This document shows, one piece after another, positions 22,091 through 33,471 of a DNA stretch of 64,000 bases. Within the stretch, counting starts at the first letter, position 1. Each line of letters starts with the position of its first letter. Where the stretch lies: positions 4,081,090-4,145,089 of the forward strand of contig NW_004624865.1 of assembly GCF_000247695.1 (NCBI RefSeq). Direction: 5' to 3'. The position numbers were made by a program, and so were the translations under genes. The notes beneath the pieces were generated by a model, which made no database searches, had not been told where the DNA came from, and saw only the letters and a list, made by a program, of their open reading frames with translations. This DNA is from Heterocephalus glaber. Lineage: Eukaryota; Chordata; Mammalia; Rodentia; Bathyergidae.

Positions 22091-22785
22091 AACAAAAAAT
22101 ATGGTGAATGTTTAAATTTTAAAAATGTATACCACTAGCCAGGTGTGGTGGTTTATGCCTGTGATCCCAGCACTTGGGAGGCTGAGGCAGGAGAATCACT
22201 GCAAGTTTAAAGCCAACCTGGGCTACATAATGAGTTCAAGGCCAGCCTGAACTACATAGTGAGACCCTGTCTCAAAAAAATGTATAATAGTAAAGACACA
22301 TTGCCATGAATCCCCTCAAGATCCTTCCCTGGCTCTGAACACACTCATCCCATTGTCCTTGCACTTCCTGCAGCAGCTCTGGAGTCCTCTTTCCTGAGGG
22401 TCTTTAGCTGTGCTGTCCTGGCTGCCTCCATGTCCCGAATGGATTCAAAGCATTTCCCTTTCATGATCATTTTGACTTTGGGAAAGAGCAGGAAGTCACA
22501 TGGTGCCAGATCCGGTGACTAAGGTGGATGAAGACACAGTGTTGTGTTATTATAAGCTCTCTTTCCATTGGATGGCACTCAGAAGCAGCAGTTACCATAT
22601 TTTTTATCACATCTAATAAAGACACTCAGGAAAGAGGACTCCAGAGCTGCTGCAGGAAACAACAAGTACAATGGGATGAGTGTGTTTAAAGAAAGTGGGA
22701 GTATTGTGAGGGAAATTTACAGTCATGTGTCTTTTACTGTAATACATTTTTAAAATTTAAATATTTGCTGTGTTTTTTATCACAG
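22091..22785 (-). mobile_element. Mariner-derived fold-back element, copy 1
   Basis: Left arm 22091-22131 plus 22287-22406 and right arm 22619-22785 are inverted repeats of each other. For example 'tttaaattttaaaaatgtat' at 22111 pairs with 22741-22765, and 'gagtcctctttcctgag' pairs with 'ctcaggaaagaggactc'. The unique centre on the minus strand encodes a mariner transposase block: HPP, a TAG stop, SPDLAPCDF, then a KMIMKGKCFESI-like stretch (22400-22530). That block includes the third catalytic Asp of the DD34D triad. Frames are broken, so no protein is made. A B1 sits inside the left arm. Confidence 0.82.
22132..22275 (+). repeat. B1 SINE inserted in the mariner arm
   Basis: It reads 'agccaggtgtggtggtttat', 'tgggaggctgaggcaggaga', 'gttcaaggccagcctgaact', 'gtgagaccctgtctcaaaa'. 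The 11-base target duplication 'aaaaatgtata' lies at 22121-22131 and 22276-22286. Removing it restores the inverted-repeat arm, so the mariner element is older. Confidence 0.95.
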
Positions 22786-24179
22786 CTCCTATCTTTGCTG
22801 ACTTTCAGATGCAGAAACAACTTTCCACTTCATGCAAGGCCATGGGAGAGGGTCATCCTGCTGCTCTCCTCCACCTGCAAGAAAGACACATTTCAAGTGC
22901 TCACTGGGGCTGCTAGGATTTTCAGATTTCTGCCTGGGAACTGTGAAAATGTGTTCTACAATCTTGATGGGGGGAAATTAAATAAATAAAGTGGTGGCAT
23001 TGCAACTGCTGTTGTTTTGAAATGTTTCGGTTTTATTTTGAGGGTGTATTTTGAGTATCTGTTTCCCCATTCAGAGCTCATACAATATGCATGGTTTCTT
23101 TATGAGATGTGCTATGCATTTGTGGAGACTGGGTTATCCGCCAGACTATTGCAAAAATACATTTCAGTTACACTTGACCAGAAAACCATCTGCCCAGGGC
23201 CACGTGGACACATGGCCAGCACCAGCATTGGCACCCAGAGCCCAGCTATGGGTCTGGAGTCTGTCAGCCAGAAAATGTCCCAGAAGAGAAACGGTAGACA
23301 TGCAGCAGGGGTGGATGGGTAGCATTTGAAATCAATATTTATTTTTAATGATTTTTTTTTCCTGGAAAAGTGACAAGCAATGAAAGGTTTTGAGAGACAG
23401 CAAATGCTATTCAGTTCCTCACGGTGAGTCACCCACCTTCAGTTGTGTGAGGGGCAAATACAGGCACAGAAGACTTAGTCTGCAGCCTGAAATAGAACTT
23501 TCAAATGGTAAAGTGTATTTGCATTGTTCCTCACTTCCTGTCCTTTTAGCACATTCCCTGCATAGTAAATAGAAAGCGACTGCATCTTTACCTTTTTAAT
23601 ACTGTGTGTGGACCCTCAGTCTGTGGATCAGGGCCTGGGACACCGATGAACGAACAGCAGGTAGAGCGCTGTCATGATGCAACTCCTCGCCTACTCTGAT
23701 GCTCGAACTATTTCCCTTGACTCCACTCTGAGTGTCCACGGGATAGGCCACATGGGAATGCAGCTCTTGAGAAAGTGACCTCAGAAGAGTCCCAGAGCCC
23801 CATCTAAGACTGCAGTTGTCGATGCTGTGTGGTCAGGTGGCACCAAAGTCACCTCAAGGCGAGGTCCCACAGAGGCTCTCTGTGGGTCAGAGTACAGGAG
23901 ATGCAGATGAACGATCTCGGCTTCCTTTGTTCACACCCAGCACCTGCAGAGCACACCCACTCACTTTCACTGACCGTGCCATGCAGCTGGCCTTGTTCTG
24001 CCACCCTGTGCCACTCTTGCGTCCTTTGAAGGCCAGCTGCACAGTGACATCCTCTTTTATTTTGCATCTTCAGTAGCTGTGCCCTCCTCAATGAAGAGTC
24101 GGGAAGTACAAACTGGTAACTGTCACGTCATGGGCACCAACAGCAGGAGGCAACTCTGCATTGAGCCCACTCCACACCG
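22786..24179. other. Unassigned 1.4-kb interval
   Basis: No gene or clear repeat was recognised. ORFs at 23.0-23.4 kb overlap on both strands and lack recognisable domains. Confidence 0.4.
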
Positions 24180-24295
24180 TGACATGACAAGGTCAACTTC
24201 AGCTCCGCATTTTACAGGAAGAAACTAGTCTGGAGAGGTCACCCAGTGATGGAAATAATACCTAAAGTCACATTTTTCTGGCTCCAAAGGCTGGG
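24180..24295 (-). repeat. MIR fragment
   Basis: The reverse MIR order is seen: 'cattttacaggaagaaacta', 'ctggagaggtcacccagtga', 'aagtcacatttttctggctc'. Confidence 0.7.
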
Positions 24296-24485
24296 CTTCC
24301 CGAAACTCCACTCCTTCCAAAGGAGATAATGATAATCCCAGCTGGCCCATACTTTACATAATAGACTAAGCCAGTCTCTGGTTTAAATGTGCTTGGAGAA
24401 GTCATTAAGACATGGGAAGGTTCCAGATCTTTTCCCCTCTCATCCATTCTCCATCCAACAATCCATTTAACCCTGTCAATTCGCC

Positions 24486-24595
24486 TTTTAGACAAGCTCT
24501 TGCTAAGTCACCAAGTTCCCCACGCTGGGCTCAAACCTGTGATCTTCCTGCCTCAGCTTCTCAGAGTGCTGCAACTACAGGCATGCACTGCCAAA
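24486..24595 (-). repeat. B1 SINE
   Basis: It reads 'ttttagacaagctcttgcta', 'ccacgctgggctcaaacctg', 'cctcagcttctcagagtgct', 'acaggcatgcactgcc'. Confidence 0.85.
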
Positions 24596-24879
24596 CAACC
24601 ACTCTGATCAACCTTCCTCACATCCTTGTTCACATCCTGTCTCCAGGAACTCCTTTCCCACCTTTGGAATAGGACAAATAACTCCATCAAAAGAACAAGG
24701 AGCATCATTGGAATGCCCTATGACCTCAAAAAGCATCTGCCACGTCTGTAATGCGCATCTCCTCTTCTGTTAGTCCAGAACTAAGTGCCTCTGCCACCTT
24801 ACAGGGTTCCTATGTGGGTCAATCTTCCTAATCATCACCATTATTATTATCACTGTCATTTTTATTGTCATCACCATCC
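24596..24879. other. Unassigned sequence with a short (ATT/CAT)-rich run
   Basis: An interrupted ATT/TCA run lies at 24828-24880, possibly a decayed microsatellite. Nothing else was recognised. Confidence 0.5.
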
Positions 24880-25150
24880 ACACTTGTGCAGCCTCTCATA
24901 TGCACTGAAACCTGTACCGGGCATTTTCTGGTTTTTGGTACCAGGGATCAAACTCAGCACCTTGCGCTTGTGAGGCAGGCGGTGGAACCACTGAGCTGAA
25001 TTCCTGGCCCTGTACTAGGCATTTAATAAACAAAATATCTAATACCATAAGCCTCCGAGGTAGACATGATCTTCTTTTCTGCAGCTGAGGAAACAAACAG
25101 GCTCAAGAAGCAAAATGATGAACTCAGTGCACACAGCTACTGAGCGGCCA
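24880..25150 (-). repeat. MIR SINE, split by an ID insertion
   Basis: The two parts lie either side of the ID element at 24935-25010. To the left is 'gaaacctgtaccgggcattt'. To the right are 'tgtactaggcatttaataaa', 'ctgaggaaacaaacaggctc' and 'gtgcacacagctactgagcg'. The order is that of a reversed MIR. Confidence 0.75.
24935..25010 (-). repeat. ID-type SINE (tRNA-Ala related)
   Basis: Plus strand: 'tttggtaccagggatcaaac', 'cttgcgcttgtgaggcaggc', 'ggtggaaccactgagctgaa'. The reverse complement contains the split pol III boxes of an ID element. It lies within an older MIR. Confidence 0.92.
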
Positions 25151-25296
25151 AGTCACAATTGTCCAGTTGGATCTAAGCATGTTACAGTGCTCCTCCAAGT
25201 CATGAGTGGGAGAGATGCAGAGAAAAAGAACAGAGACCATGGGATTCCCACTGTCCCACAGAGTGCCTGGAAAAGCAGCATCAAGGGTGTGAACTG

Positions 25297-25495
25297 AGGG
25301 CCAGTACTGTGAGACTGTAAAGAAATGAGATCCGGGAGGCCGAGCCAGGAGGATCCCAAGTTCGAGCCCAGCCTGGGCAAATCGGTGACTCGGGGAGACT
25401 CTGATTCAAAACAAAACGTCTTTAAAGGGCTGTGGGGGTAGCTCAGTGGGAAGACCCCGAGTTCAATCCCCAACACTGTGAATAAATAAATAGTA
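25297..25495 (+). repeat. B1-dID-like SINE
   Basis: B1 part: 'ccgggaggccgagccaggag', 'gttcgagcccagcctgggca', 'gactcggggagactctgatt'. ID part: 'gggctgtgggggtagctcag', 'accccgagttcaatccccaa'. The tail is AAAT-rich. Confidence 0.92.
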
Positions 25496-25941
25496 ACGGA
25501 AGACAGGTGGGGGCAGGTTGGGGGCAGCTGAGGGAGGCTTCCAGGTCAGAGTGGCTCAAGATGGACCCCCGGGATGCAGAGGACCTTTGGGAGCTTGAAG
25601 AGGAGAGGGTGGGGAAGAGCTGAGGTGGTGGCGAGTAACAACCAGTTCTTACTGAGCTCGCACTGTGGCCCTGGGGTGCACAGCACTCGCCCTTTACCAC
25701 TGAGTCCCTCAGCAGGATCAGGCAGGCGTTTCTTACTCCCTGCTTCGATCCTGTCAACAGCAGGGGCCAGTGATGGGCAGGGTGCTTCCCGGCTTTACTT
25801 CTGCCTGACCCCGGACTCGGAAGGACGGAGTTTCACCGCATGCCCAAGAGCACAGCATGGCTTTGGCCTCTGCGTTTGCCTGCTCAGCCTGGGTACTGAG
25901 CTGCACATGTGGAACAAAAATGTCCATTCTTTCTTTTTTAA
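25496..25941. other. Unassigned sequence
   Basis: No gene or repeat was recognised. Confidence 0.4.
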
Positions 25942-26075
25942 ATGTTTTATTATTTTGAGACAGGTTCTCCCAAAGTCTCCCAAGTCACCTCAGCCGGCCG
26001 TGAACTTGGCGATCCTTCCGCCTCAGCCTACCCAAATGCTGTGAATACAGATGTGCACCCGCCACAGGCCCAGCT
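25942..26075 (-). repeat. B1 SINE
   Basis: It reads 'ttttattattttgagacagg', 'gccggccgtgaacttggcga', 'ccgcctcagcctacccaaat', 'gtgcacccgccacaggccca'. Diverged but near full length. Confidence 0.88.
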
Positions 26076-27673
26076 TCATTCTTTCTTGACTTAACATGGA
26101 GGGTCTAGATGTGATACCTTTCATTTCTCAATTGCAAGGCAGAGACCAAATTCCAGCATGTTTGGTCAGAAGTCTCCCAATACCCCTTCCCCTGCTGGGG
26201 GGCGGATCTCCAGCGACCTGGGGCTGCCCGGCGGCGAGCAGCCTCCAGAGAATTCCCAAGGTGACCTGATCTGCAGGCAAGTTCAGGTTCCAGTGCTGCA
26301 CAGGAACCGAACCATTCCATTTTTGCATCCTAATTGGTGGCTTTCAGACCTCTTCTCAGAGTCCTCATTTTCCCCGGCAGCCAAGTAAACTTTGGCAGCA
26401 GCGCGGGCACCTCAGGCCCACTCGACGGGTCACTCTCCCTCCAGTGGGTGAAGCGCCCTCGCCCTAAACCAGAACCATCTGTGCAGAATGAGCGGGAGGC
26501 TCAAAAACTGCTGGGTCCGCAAAATTCCAGCTCTGCTTTCTGGCTACAAAAGAATAAAAAGCTGGCTCTTATTTCTCCAAATATTTCCTGCCTCACCATC
26601 TACCCCGGCCTTGCTTCAGCTCTCCATTAGCAAACATGGGGTTTTGTGAGCTACTCTTTTCATTGGCTTTGGAGAAATCACTGCAATGCACATTAAGGTC
26701 ATGGTATTGGCCAGGAATACAATGATTTCTTTTCTTTCCTTTCTTTTGTTTTTTTTTTTTTTTTTCAAAAGACAAATTTCATTAATCCTGACTTGTTTCT
26801 ACACAGGTGCGTACAAGAAACTGGAGAGAGAAAAAAAAGCTTTTTTTTTTCTGTATTCAGGACTTTCCAAGATGAAAATATGAAAAACAACTTTTTCCCC
26901 TCTTGGAAGGCATCTGAGGTAAACCCATGGAAAGGCCGACGTCTGTCCAGCATGACCAGCCTGGCGCGGCCCAGCGTCCGCCTGCGCTGTGACAATCTGT
27001 CTCCAGCATCACTCGCCTGGGACCACAGGCTGAGCTGGGCAGTGGAGCAAGGCCCACATAGCTCCAGAGACGAGCTAGCGGGATCAGAAAGTTTCCTCTG
27101 CTGTGCACCGCAGCATGGCTCGAAGATCCAAACCAAACCAAGTGTCAGGAGACATCAAATCATGTGGTTTGGGGCGTGCAAACATTTTTAGCTATAAATA
27201 CCCATAAGAGTGTTCCAAAGCATCGAGCCAAAACCCAAATGCTGTGAGGTTTCACCCAACCAAATGGTTCCTTAAATAAACACAACTCAGGACAAAAACT
27301 GCCAACGCGAACTTGAAAAAGCAGACACTGATGCTAAAGGATTTCGCTGAGAGGACCCAGGGCCAAGGCTCTGGGAATAAGCGCCAGCTGAGGGGGCCAG
27401 GCAGCGCCAAGCTCACTCGGGTCCAGTGAGTGCTAAAGCTTCCTCCAGGAAACCCCAGGGTAGCAGCACCTGCAGTATAGAGATGAGAAAACCAAAAGCA
27501 ACAGACACCGCCAAACCCCGGATCCAGACCAGAAGTTGAGTGTGCCTGCCTCGGAGCGGCCACCTTCTGCAACAGCACGATGGCCCCACGACGCTGTCTG
27601 CGACCTGTTCACCCAGCACTCTCGGGTTCCAGGGAGCCTCTGACAGTCAGGATGTCGTGTCTGAGTCTCCTCG
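26076..27673. other. Unassigned 1.6-kb interval with CpG clusters
   Basis: No gene was recognised. CpGs cluster at 26205-26240, 26400-26480 and 26936-26995, on a smaller scale than a full CpG island. A pyrimidine/T tract lies at 26727-26766. Several ORFs of 90-132 codons overlap on both strands without recognisable domains. Confidence 0.4.
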
Positions 27674-28071
27674 GGCTGCCCTGATGAGTTACCGCAGATC
27701 CGGTGGCTTAAAACATCATACACGCCTTCCCCGCAGTTCTGGGTGGTAAGCGTCCCACCTCCAGGTGTCTTCAGGGTTGGTTGAGTGCCAGGCCCTGTTT
27801 AGCTCCTGATGGTTTGCCACAATCCTCAGTGTCCCTTGGCTTGTAGACACATCATCCTGCCTCTGTCTCCTTTCTCTGTCTGGCTCTCTCCTCCTCTTCC
27901 TACAAAGGCAGCACTTAGACTGGATCAGGATCAGCTTCCGTTTAGTATGATGTAATTCAGTGCAACCAGATTCCACCCGCAAAGACCTGGGGTCCAAATA
28001 AGATCACACCACAGGTATGGGACTTAGGACTTCAACATACCTTGGAGGGGCATAATTCAACCCATAACAGA
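27674..28071 (-). mobile_element. MLT1-type MaLR solo LTR
   Basis: Reverse complement of an MLT1 LTR: 'gagttaccgcagatccggtg', 'ggcttaaaacatcatacacg', 'cccttggcttgtagacacat', 'ggacttcaacataccttgg', 'cataattcaacccataacag'. Near full length. No internal retroelement sequence is attached. Confidence 0.85.
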
Positions 28072-28399
28072 GAAGGAAGCTCATATTTCTTTAAAGGATC
28101 CATCAGTCCCCTTCCAGGGTTTCCGGGGAGCCAGTGCTCTGAGAACGTCCCCCCATTAGCTCCTCTCTGGACACACGAGGTTCCGAATGCTGACTCTTAG
28201 GTTACTCCCACTGCCCAGGAAAACCAGCCAGATCTGCCAGCCTTCCGCCATGCCAGGGACCTCCTGAGCCAGGATGGAGCAAGAGACAAAATCCTCTCTT
28301 TCAAGGTAGCACATTCTACACCCTTTCCCGCCAAATGACCCTGGGCAGTTTACAACTGCATAATGGAAGTAGGAGGCTTCCAGAAAGAATAAAAACAGG
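28072..28399. other. Unassigned sequence
   Basis: No gene or repeat was recognised. Confidence 0.4.
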
Positions 28400-28480
28400 G
28401 CCTGAGATTTAGCTCAGTGGTGCCGTCACCTGCCTTGCAAGCACAAGTACTGAGTTCAATCCCTGGTACAAAAAAAAAGA
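28400..28480 (+). repeat. ID-type SINE
   Basis: It reads 'ggcctgagatttagctcagt', 'ggtgccgtcacctgccttgc', 'gagttcaatccctggtacaa', then an A tail. Confidence 0.93.
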
Positions 28481-28495
28481 ATAAAAACAAAAATC

Positions 28496-28615
28496 TAGGC
28501 CAATCCTAGCACTCAGGAGGCTGAAGCAGGAAGATTGCCACAAGTTCAAGGCCAGCCTGGACTACATAACAAGACTCAGCCTCAAAAAACAAAATAAAAA
28601 CAAACAAACAAAAAA
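28496..28615 (+). repeat. B1 SINE, 5' truncated
   Basis: It reads 'aggccaatcctagcactcag', 'gaggctgaagcaggaagatt', 'gttcaaggccagcctggact', followed by 'actcagcctcaaaa' and an AAAC-rich tail. It lies 15 bases behind an ID element in the same orientation. Confidence 0.9.
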
Positions 28616-29589
28616 ACACAAATCTAAGAGCCACTCCTTCATCCATGACTCAGAGAATTCGTAAAAATACCTCTTATCAGGAAAAACAGTACTGAAAACC
28701 AGGCCTCATCAAATTTTTGAATGTATCAATTACAAATATAATACCAATCAACCTAGGATAGTCCAAGGATTGATCAGCATAGGCTCCTGTGACTCTGCTT
28801 ATAAAATCTTCTGTTTTGGTTTTTCATGTTAAGAACTGATTTTTCAAAACTTTGGTCCCATTTACAAACACATGTACATTTTGTTTCCTGCCTCCAAGCT
28901 AACTCTACATGAGGATGTCACTAGCAGAAGTGCTAGTATTACCAAAATGCAGAGAAAGTGGCTCATAAAGCCCAAAGAAAAGAAATTGGAGAAAGTAACG
29001 AGGAAAATGTGAGCCCTTTTGGGCAAGAAGTATTTGCATATACTGTTAAATATAATTCCCACCAGGTGCACAAAGCACATGAGTAATTAGATTGCGGGAA
29101 ATTAAGTGATAACCTTTTTCTCGACATGGGCACCACCTCCTCCGATTACAGTGCAGCGCTTGGAAGAGTTAAATGCCCCCTACAAACGCCAGGTGCTCTG
29201 TGATTAGTCCTTTCCTTCTTCTCAGGACAGCCCAGGTCGCACATGAAGTAATTACTCAGGGATGTTTTACTCTCTGTATTCTTTCTTCTCTCTGCATGAA
29301 CAGTTCACAGTAGGGTTTGCGCTCCCATGAGAACCTGATGCCCGTGATCTGACAGGAGGGGAGCCCAGGCAGTGACGGTGAGATGCAGAGAGGCTGGAGG
29401 CACAGAGAAAGCTTCCCTCGCTCACCTCCTGTGTGACCTGATTCCTAAGGGGCCACAGATCTGATTGGTCCTTGGCCTACAGGCTGGGAAGCCCTGCTGT
29501 AGAACTATTGGAAGAAGCCATTAGAGTAAATCTTTGCACCTTGGGTTAGGCAATACTTCCTTATCTGTAACACCAAGAACACAGGTGAG
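28616..29589. other. Unassigned interval, possibly conserved non-coding at 28.86-29.12 kb
   Basis: No gene was recognised. The 28860-29120 part is repeat-free. It contains an octamer ATTTGCAT at 29032-29039 and a TAATTA-type homeodomain core at 29083-29088. Confidence 0.35.
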
Positions 29590-29665
29590 GGTTGAAGTGT
29601 GGCTCAGTGGTAGAGCACTTGCCTAGCATGTACAAAGCCCTGTATTCCATCCTCAAAACAAAACA
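29590..29665 (+). repeat. ID SINE (canonical ID form)
   Basis: It reads 'gttgaagtgtggctcagtgg', 'tagagcacttgcctagcatg', 'caaagccctgtattccatcc', then an A/C-rich tail. This is the canonical rodent ID form rather than the 'ccgcctgcctc' variant seen elsewhere in the window. Confidence 0.93.
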
Positions 29666-29867
29666 ACACAAACAAAAGGCATGACAAAAGAAAACAAACA
29701 AGTAAATTGGAATTTATAACACTTTATGTTTCAAAGAACATCAGCATAGAAATGAATATAAACCCACAGAATTGGATAAATTATTTGCAAATCACATATT
29801 GAGAAAGGACTAGTATCCAGAATATATATTTTAAACACATCAACAAAACAAAACAAATAGTCCAATT

Positions 29868-29953
29868 TTTTTTTTTTTTGGTACTGGGGATCGAACTCGG
29901 ATCCTTGCGCTTGCGAGGCAGGCGGCAGAACCACTGAGCTAAATCCCCGGCCC
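29868..29953 (-). repeat. ID-type SINE with target duplication
   Basis: Plus strand: T tail, 'ggtactggggatcgaactcg', 'gcttgcgaggcaggcggcag', 'ccactgagctaaatccccgg'. The 16-base 'aaatagtccaattttt' is present at 29855-29870 and 29954-29969. This is a perfect target-site duplication, so the insertion is recent. Confidence 0.97.
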
Positions 29954-30002
29954 AAATAGTCCAATTTTTAAAAAGGACAAAGGATTTGAATAGGCATCTC
30001 TT

Positions 30003-30318
30003 CTTATTATTTTTTATTAATTTTATTTATTTTATTGCACTTGTTTGCAATACCCAAAGATCACATTCCTTGTGCGGTGCTGGCACACATACATAACGCA
30101 TCTTCTTTTCCCTCCCCTCCCTCCCCTCCTTCCATATCTTGATCCCCTTCTCATTCAAGAAAGATCGCTCACCTACTTCCTCTTATCTTCTATTTTGCCT
30201 CCATTTATACTTTGGATTTCTCATACAAGAGTAACTATATGATATTTAAGCCTGTGTGTCTGATTTACTTCATTAAACCTTATGGTCTCGAGGTGCACCC
30301 ATTTTCCTACAAAGTCCG
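30003..30318 (-). mobile_element. Younger L1 3' end nested in the ancient L1
   Basis: Reverse L1 3' UTR: 'cacttgtttgcaatacccaa', 'tcacattccttgtgcggtgc', 'tacaagagtaactatatgat', 'cattttcctacaaa'. The host L1 continues on both sides. Confidence 0.88.
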
Positions 30319-31136
30319 TGAAAGAGGACATACAGAAAGCCAATCAGCACATAAAAATGTTCATCATCATTAGTACATAAAGTCAGGCCAATCAGTAATC
30401 ATACAATGAGATGTTACTTTGTGCCCACAGAAATGGCTAAAATAAAGAAGAGACAAAATATCAGCTCACAACAACATTACAAATCAAAATTTTTAAAAAA
30501 GTTTGGGGAAGGATGTAGAAAAACTGCACCCTAATTCATTGCTGGTAGTTTGGTAAAATAGTATGGTCACTTTGAAAAACAATTTGGCAGTCCCTTAAAA
30601 TATTAGACATAGAGTTGTCACATGACACAGCAATTCCACTCATGAATATATACCTAAGATAAATGAAACATATCCCCATAAAAATGTGTACATGAATATT
30701 CATAGTACCATTATTCATAATAGCCAAAAGGTAGAAACAATCCTGACATCTATGAGATGATTAATAAATATACAAAATGTGACAGATTTATAAATGGAAT
30801 ATTACTCAACAATAAAAAGGAGTGGACTACTGATTAATGCTGCAACACACAGGAACTGCAAAATATTATTTGTAAAAGAAACCAGACATGTGATAACATA
30901 CACAATCAATATATTTGAAATGTTCAGAATAGAAAAATTCATGGAGACAGAAAATAGGTTAGTGGTTGCCTAGGCAGAGGGAATGGGGTGCTTACTAATG
31001 GGAATGAGGATTCTTTGGAGGAGACAAAATTGTACTACAGTAATGAAGTTTGCACAATTCTATAAATATGCTTAAAATTTCTGAATTGTATGTTTGACAA
31101 AGATGAAGTTTCATGGTCTATTAAATCATATCTTAG

Positions 31137-31310
31137 CAGGGCACGGGGATGCATGTTTATTATCCCAGCTCTGGGAAGCTGAAACCGGAGGAACTCAAGT
31201 TTGAGTCCCACCCAGGGAACTTAGTGAGACTCTGTCTCGAAATAAAAAAGAAAAGGTGCTGGGGATGTAGCTCTGTGTGAAGGCCCTGGGTTCCATCCCC
31301 AGTGCTCAAA
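31137..31310 (+). repeat. B1-dID-like SINE with target duplication
   Basis: B1 part: 'cagggcacggggatgcatgt', 'gagtcccacccagggaactt', 'gagactctgtctcgaaataa'. ID part: 'gctggggatgtagctctgtg', 'ggccctgggttccatcccca'. The 14-base 'aaatcatatcttag' occurs at 31123-31136 and 31311-31324 as a perfect duplication. Confidence 0.97.
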
Positions 31311-31324
31311 AAATCATATCTTAG

Positions 31325-31984
31325 TAAAGCTATTTTTAACTTTGTTTCTAAAAACAGGCAAGGGGCAATAATTTGCCAATTTTGTCCTGTGCTGGTGTTT
31401 TGACATTTTGTACCTTTGAAATACATTATAATGGAAGTTGAAAATGGAGCCTAATAAGTGATAAGAAAAGCTCGTAAGAAGGAGAAAGGGAGGAAGGGTT
31501 AGAAACTGCAGAAACAATGCAGAGAAAGGGTGGGGAGGAAAATCACCTCTTCTTCTCTCTGTGTGTACAGATCTGAAGGTAAAGTGTCCCCGTCTGGGCA
31601 GAATCTCCACAAGTGCTGAGCTCAAACACTTGAAAAACCTCACTGTGTCATGAAACTTGAATGCTATCCATATCAAATCCATGTTTCTCTGTTGCTGTCT
31701 CATGATTGATGACTTAATTAGAATCTTTACTTCTTAATATGAATGCGAATAAGCCCACTGCAGAATAGGAAACTAATACCCATCTTCCAAATAAAATGAT
31801 AGAATTTGGCCCAGTGGTCAGAAGTTCCAGTCTGACCTTCATCTCCCTAGGAGGCTGGGAATTTTATCCAGGCTCCACTCTGGCAGCTTTGCAGAGAGCT
31901 CTGGGTCTTCCCACACTAGTGAATTAGTGCAAAGTGTGATCCACATATATGTGAATATTCACATTTTTAATAAAATTATCACAG
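31325..31984. other. Unassigned sequence
   Basis: No gene was recognised. A 129-codon minus-strand ORF (31314-31703) shows no domain. Confidence 0.4.
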
Positions 31985-32336
31985 GAAAAAACATGTTGCT
32001 ATTAATCCCTCCTCTCAAAATCTTCCCCTTTGCTTTGCTTTGCACACACTCATCCCATCGTCCTTGCCACTTTCTGCAGCAGCTCTGGAGTCCTCGCTCC
32101 TGAGGGTCTTTGGCTGCGCTGTCCCAGCTGCCTCAATGTCCTGAATGGACTCAAAACGTCTCCCTTTCCTGGTCATTGTGACTTTGGGGAAGAGCCAGAG
32201 TCACAGGGTGCCAGATCCGGTGACTAAGGTGGACGAGGTCACAGCGTCATGTGTTTATGAGCTGCCTTTCTGGTGGGTGGCGCTCGGCTGCAGCAGTCAC
32301 CATATTTGTAATTACATCTCGCAAAGCCTTTAGGGG
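31985..32336 (-). mobile_element. Mariner-derived element, copy 2 (second arm missing)
   Basis: Left arm 31985-32113 matches the arm of copy 1 ('actcatcccatcgtccttgc', 'gcagcagctctggagtcctc'). The minus-strand centre encodes HPP, TAG, SPDLAP(C/W)-type sequence around 32209-32235. The sequence then runs into the inner-junction region ('gcagcagtcaccatatttgt') and stops at about 32336, where the second arm should begin. Confidence 0.78.
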
Positions 32337-32344
32337 ACGTTTAT

Positions 32345-32458
32345 CCAAATCAGGACACTTACCCAAGGTCACACAGCTATGAAGCCTTATGTCACGTTGC
32401 CTGCCAGCCCACCTCCAAACCAACAGTGTATCTAACCATTATACTACTCAGCCCTGTG
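32345..32458 (-). repeat. MIR fragment
   Basis: It reads 'acttacccaaggtcacacag', 'ctatgaagccttatgtcacg', 'gtatctaaccattatactac', 'tcagccctgtgctc'. This is the reverse 5' part of MIR. Confidence 0.82.
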
Positions 32459-33471
32459 CTCAGGAAAAGCTTTGATAAATGCTTTGCTTGTTGAAAGGAT
32501 TCTCTTGGAGGTGCCAAGGGGGGAATTACACTTTGAGACGCAGCAGAAATTTTACAGGAAACTGTGTTATCCTTGCTTCTTACTTACTTTGGCAGCGACT
32601 CTGCTGAAAATCACACTTCTGATTCATTTCTGAATTTTCTCTGAAGTTTCTAGACCACCTGCCTCCCTCCCCTCTTCCATTTCCTCCTTGGCATTTCATG
32701 GATAAAAATTATACAGATTTCTTTCAGTTGCCCTCCTCCTTTGGTATCCAGGTCAGCAAACCATGCCACAAAAGGCAGCATTTGGACGGGGAAGGCTGTG
32801 AAGGCTTTTCTCTGTCTGTGTATTGGTTCAATTTCTCTAAATACAAACCTTCAGCACTGTGCAGGTGGGATTGTCCCTCCTTATTCAGATTCCCTTCTAT
32901 TTTGCCTTCTATTTACTTTCACCTTTGTGCTGGAGACCTAGGTGCCAGGGGATCACTTGTGCCTGTCTCTGTCTCGTGACCTGTCACCTTATACCCGAAA
33001 CTTCTGCTCCTGGGTCTCCCAGATAACACGGGGGAAACACAAACTCTCTTTCCAACTCTACATCCCTACTTCTTCATCTGCTCTTCTTCCTTTTCAAATT
33101 GATATTCATAGACCATACCAGCACTGTTGATAGGTCTGGCGAAATCAATGGACACTGACTCGGACTGGCTGAGTAGCCCCTCTCAAGCGCATCACGATTT
33201 TATGTTCAAAACCGAGATGATCAGGTTGGCCCTGGGAGGCTCTGTGACCCAGCCGACTAGAGACTGCACGGTCAACCTGGCCAGGCCCTGCTCAAATATG
33301 GGCTGAGGGTGAGGGCTGAGCAGGGGAGAACCCACAGACCAGTGGGGACGCCGTGGATGGAAGCCAGAGACAGGCTTCAGTCACCCTTGTGCACTCAGGA
33401 CATCGTATTCGTTGGAAGAAATCAGACTTCAGCACCAGAATACAGTACTGATCAAAAAACATGGTGATGAA
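32459..33471. other. Unassigned 1-kb interval
   Basis: No gene or repeat was recognised between mariner copies 2 and 3. Confidence 0.4.

Larger units (their letters stand above)
29670..31122 (+). mobile_element. Ancient L1 (L1M-like) 3' region, interrupted twice
   Basis: ORF2-end landmarks continue across two younger insertions. Examples are 'aggacaaaggatttgaatag' (29978), 'ggacatacagaaagccaatc' (30326), 'aattcattgctggtagtttg', 'acagcaattccactcatgaa', and 'catggagacagaaaataggt' near the 3' end. An ID element (29868-29953) and a younger L1 end (30003-30318) lie inside it. It is heavily mutated and non-coding. Confidence 0.85.

Noticed and set aside
27186..27205. TATA-like 'gctataaatacc' near a CpG cluster at 26.9-27.1 kb
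   Set aside because: No initiator, downstream exon or consistent ORF; the CpG cluster is about 60 bases only.
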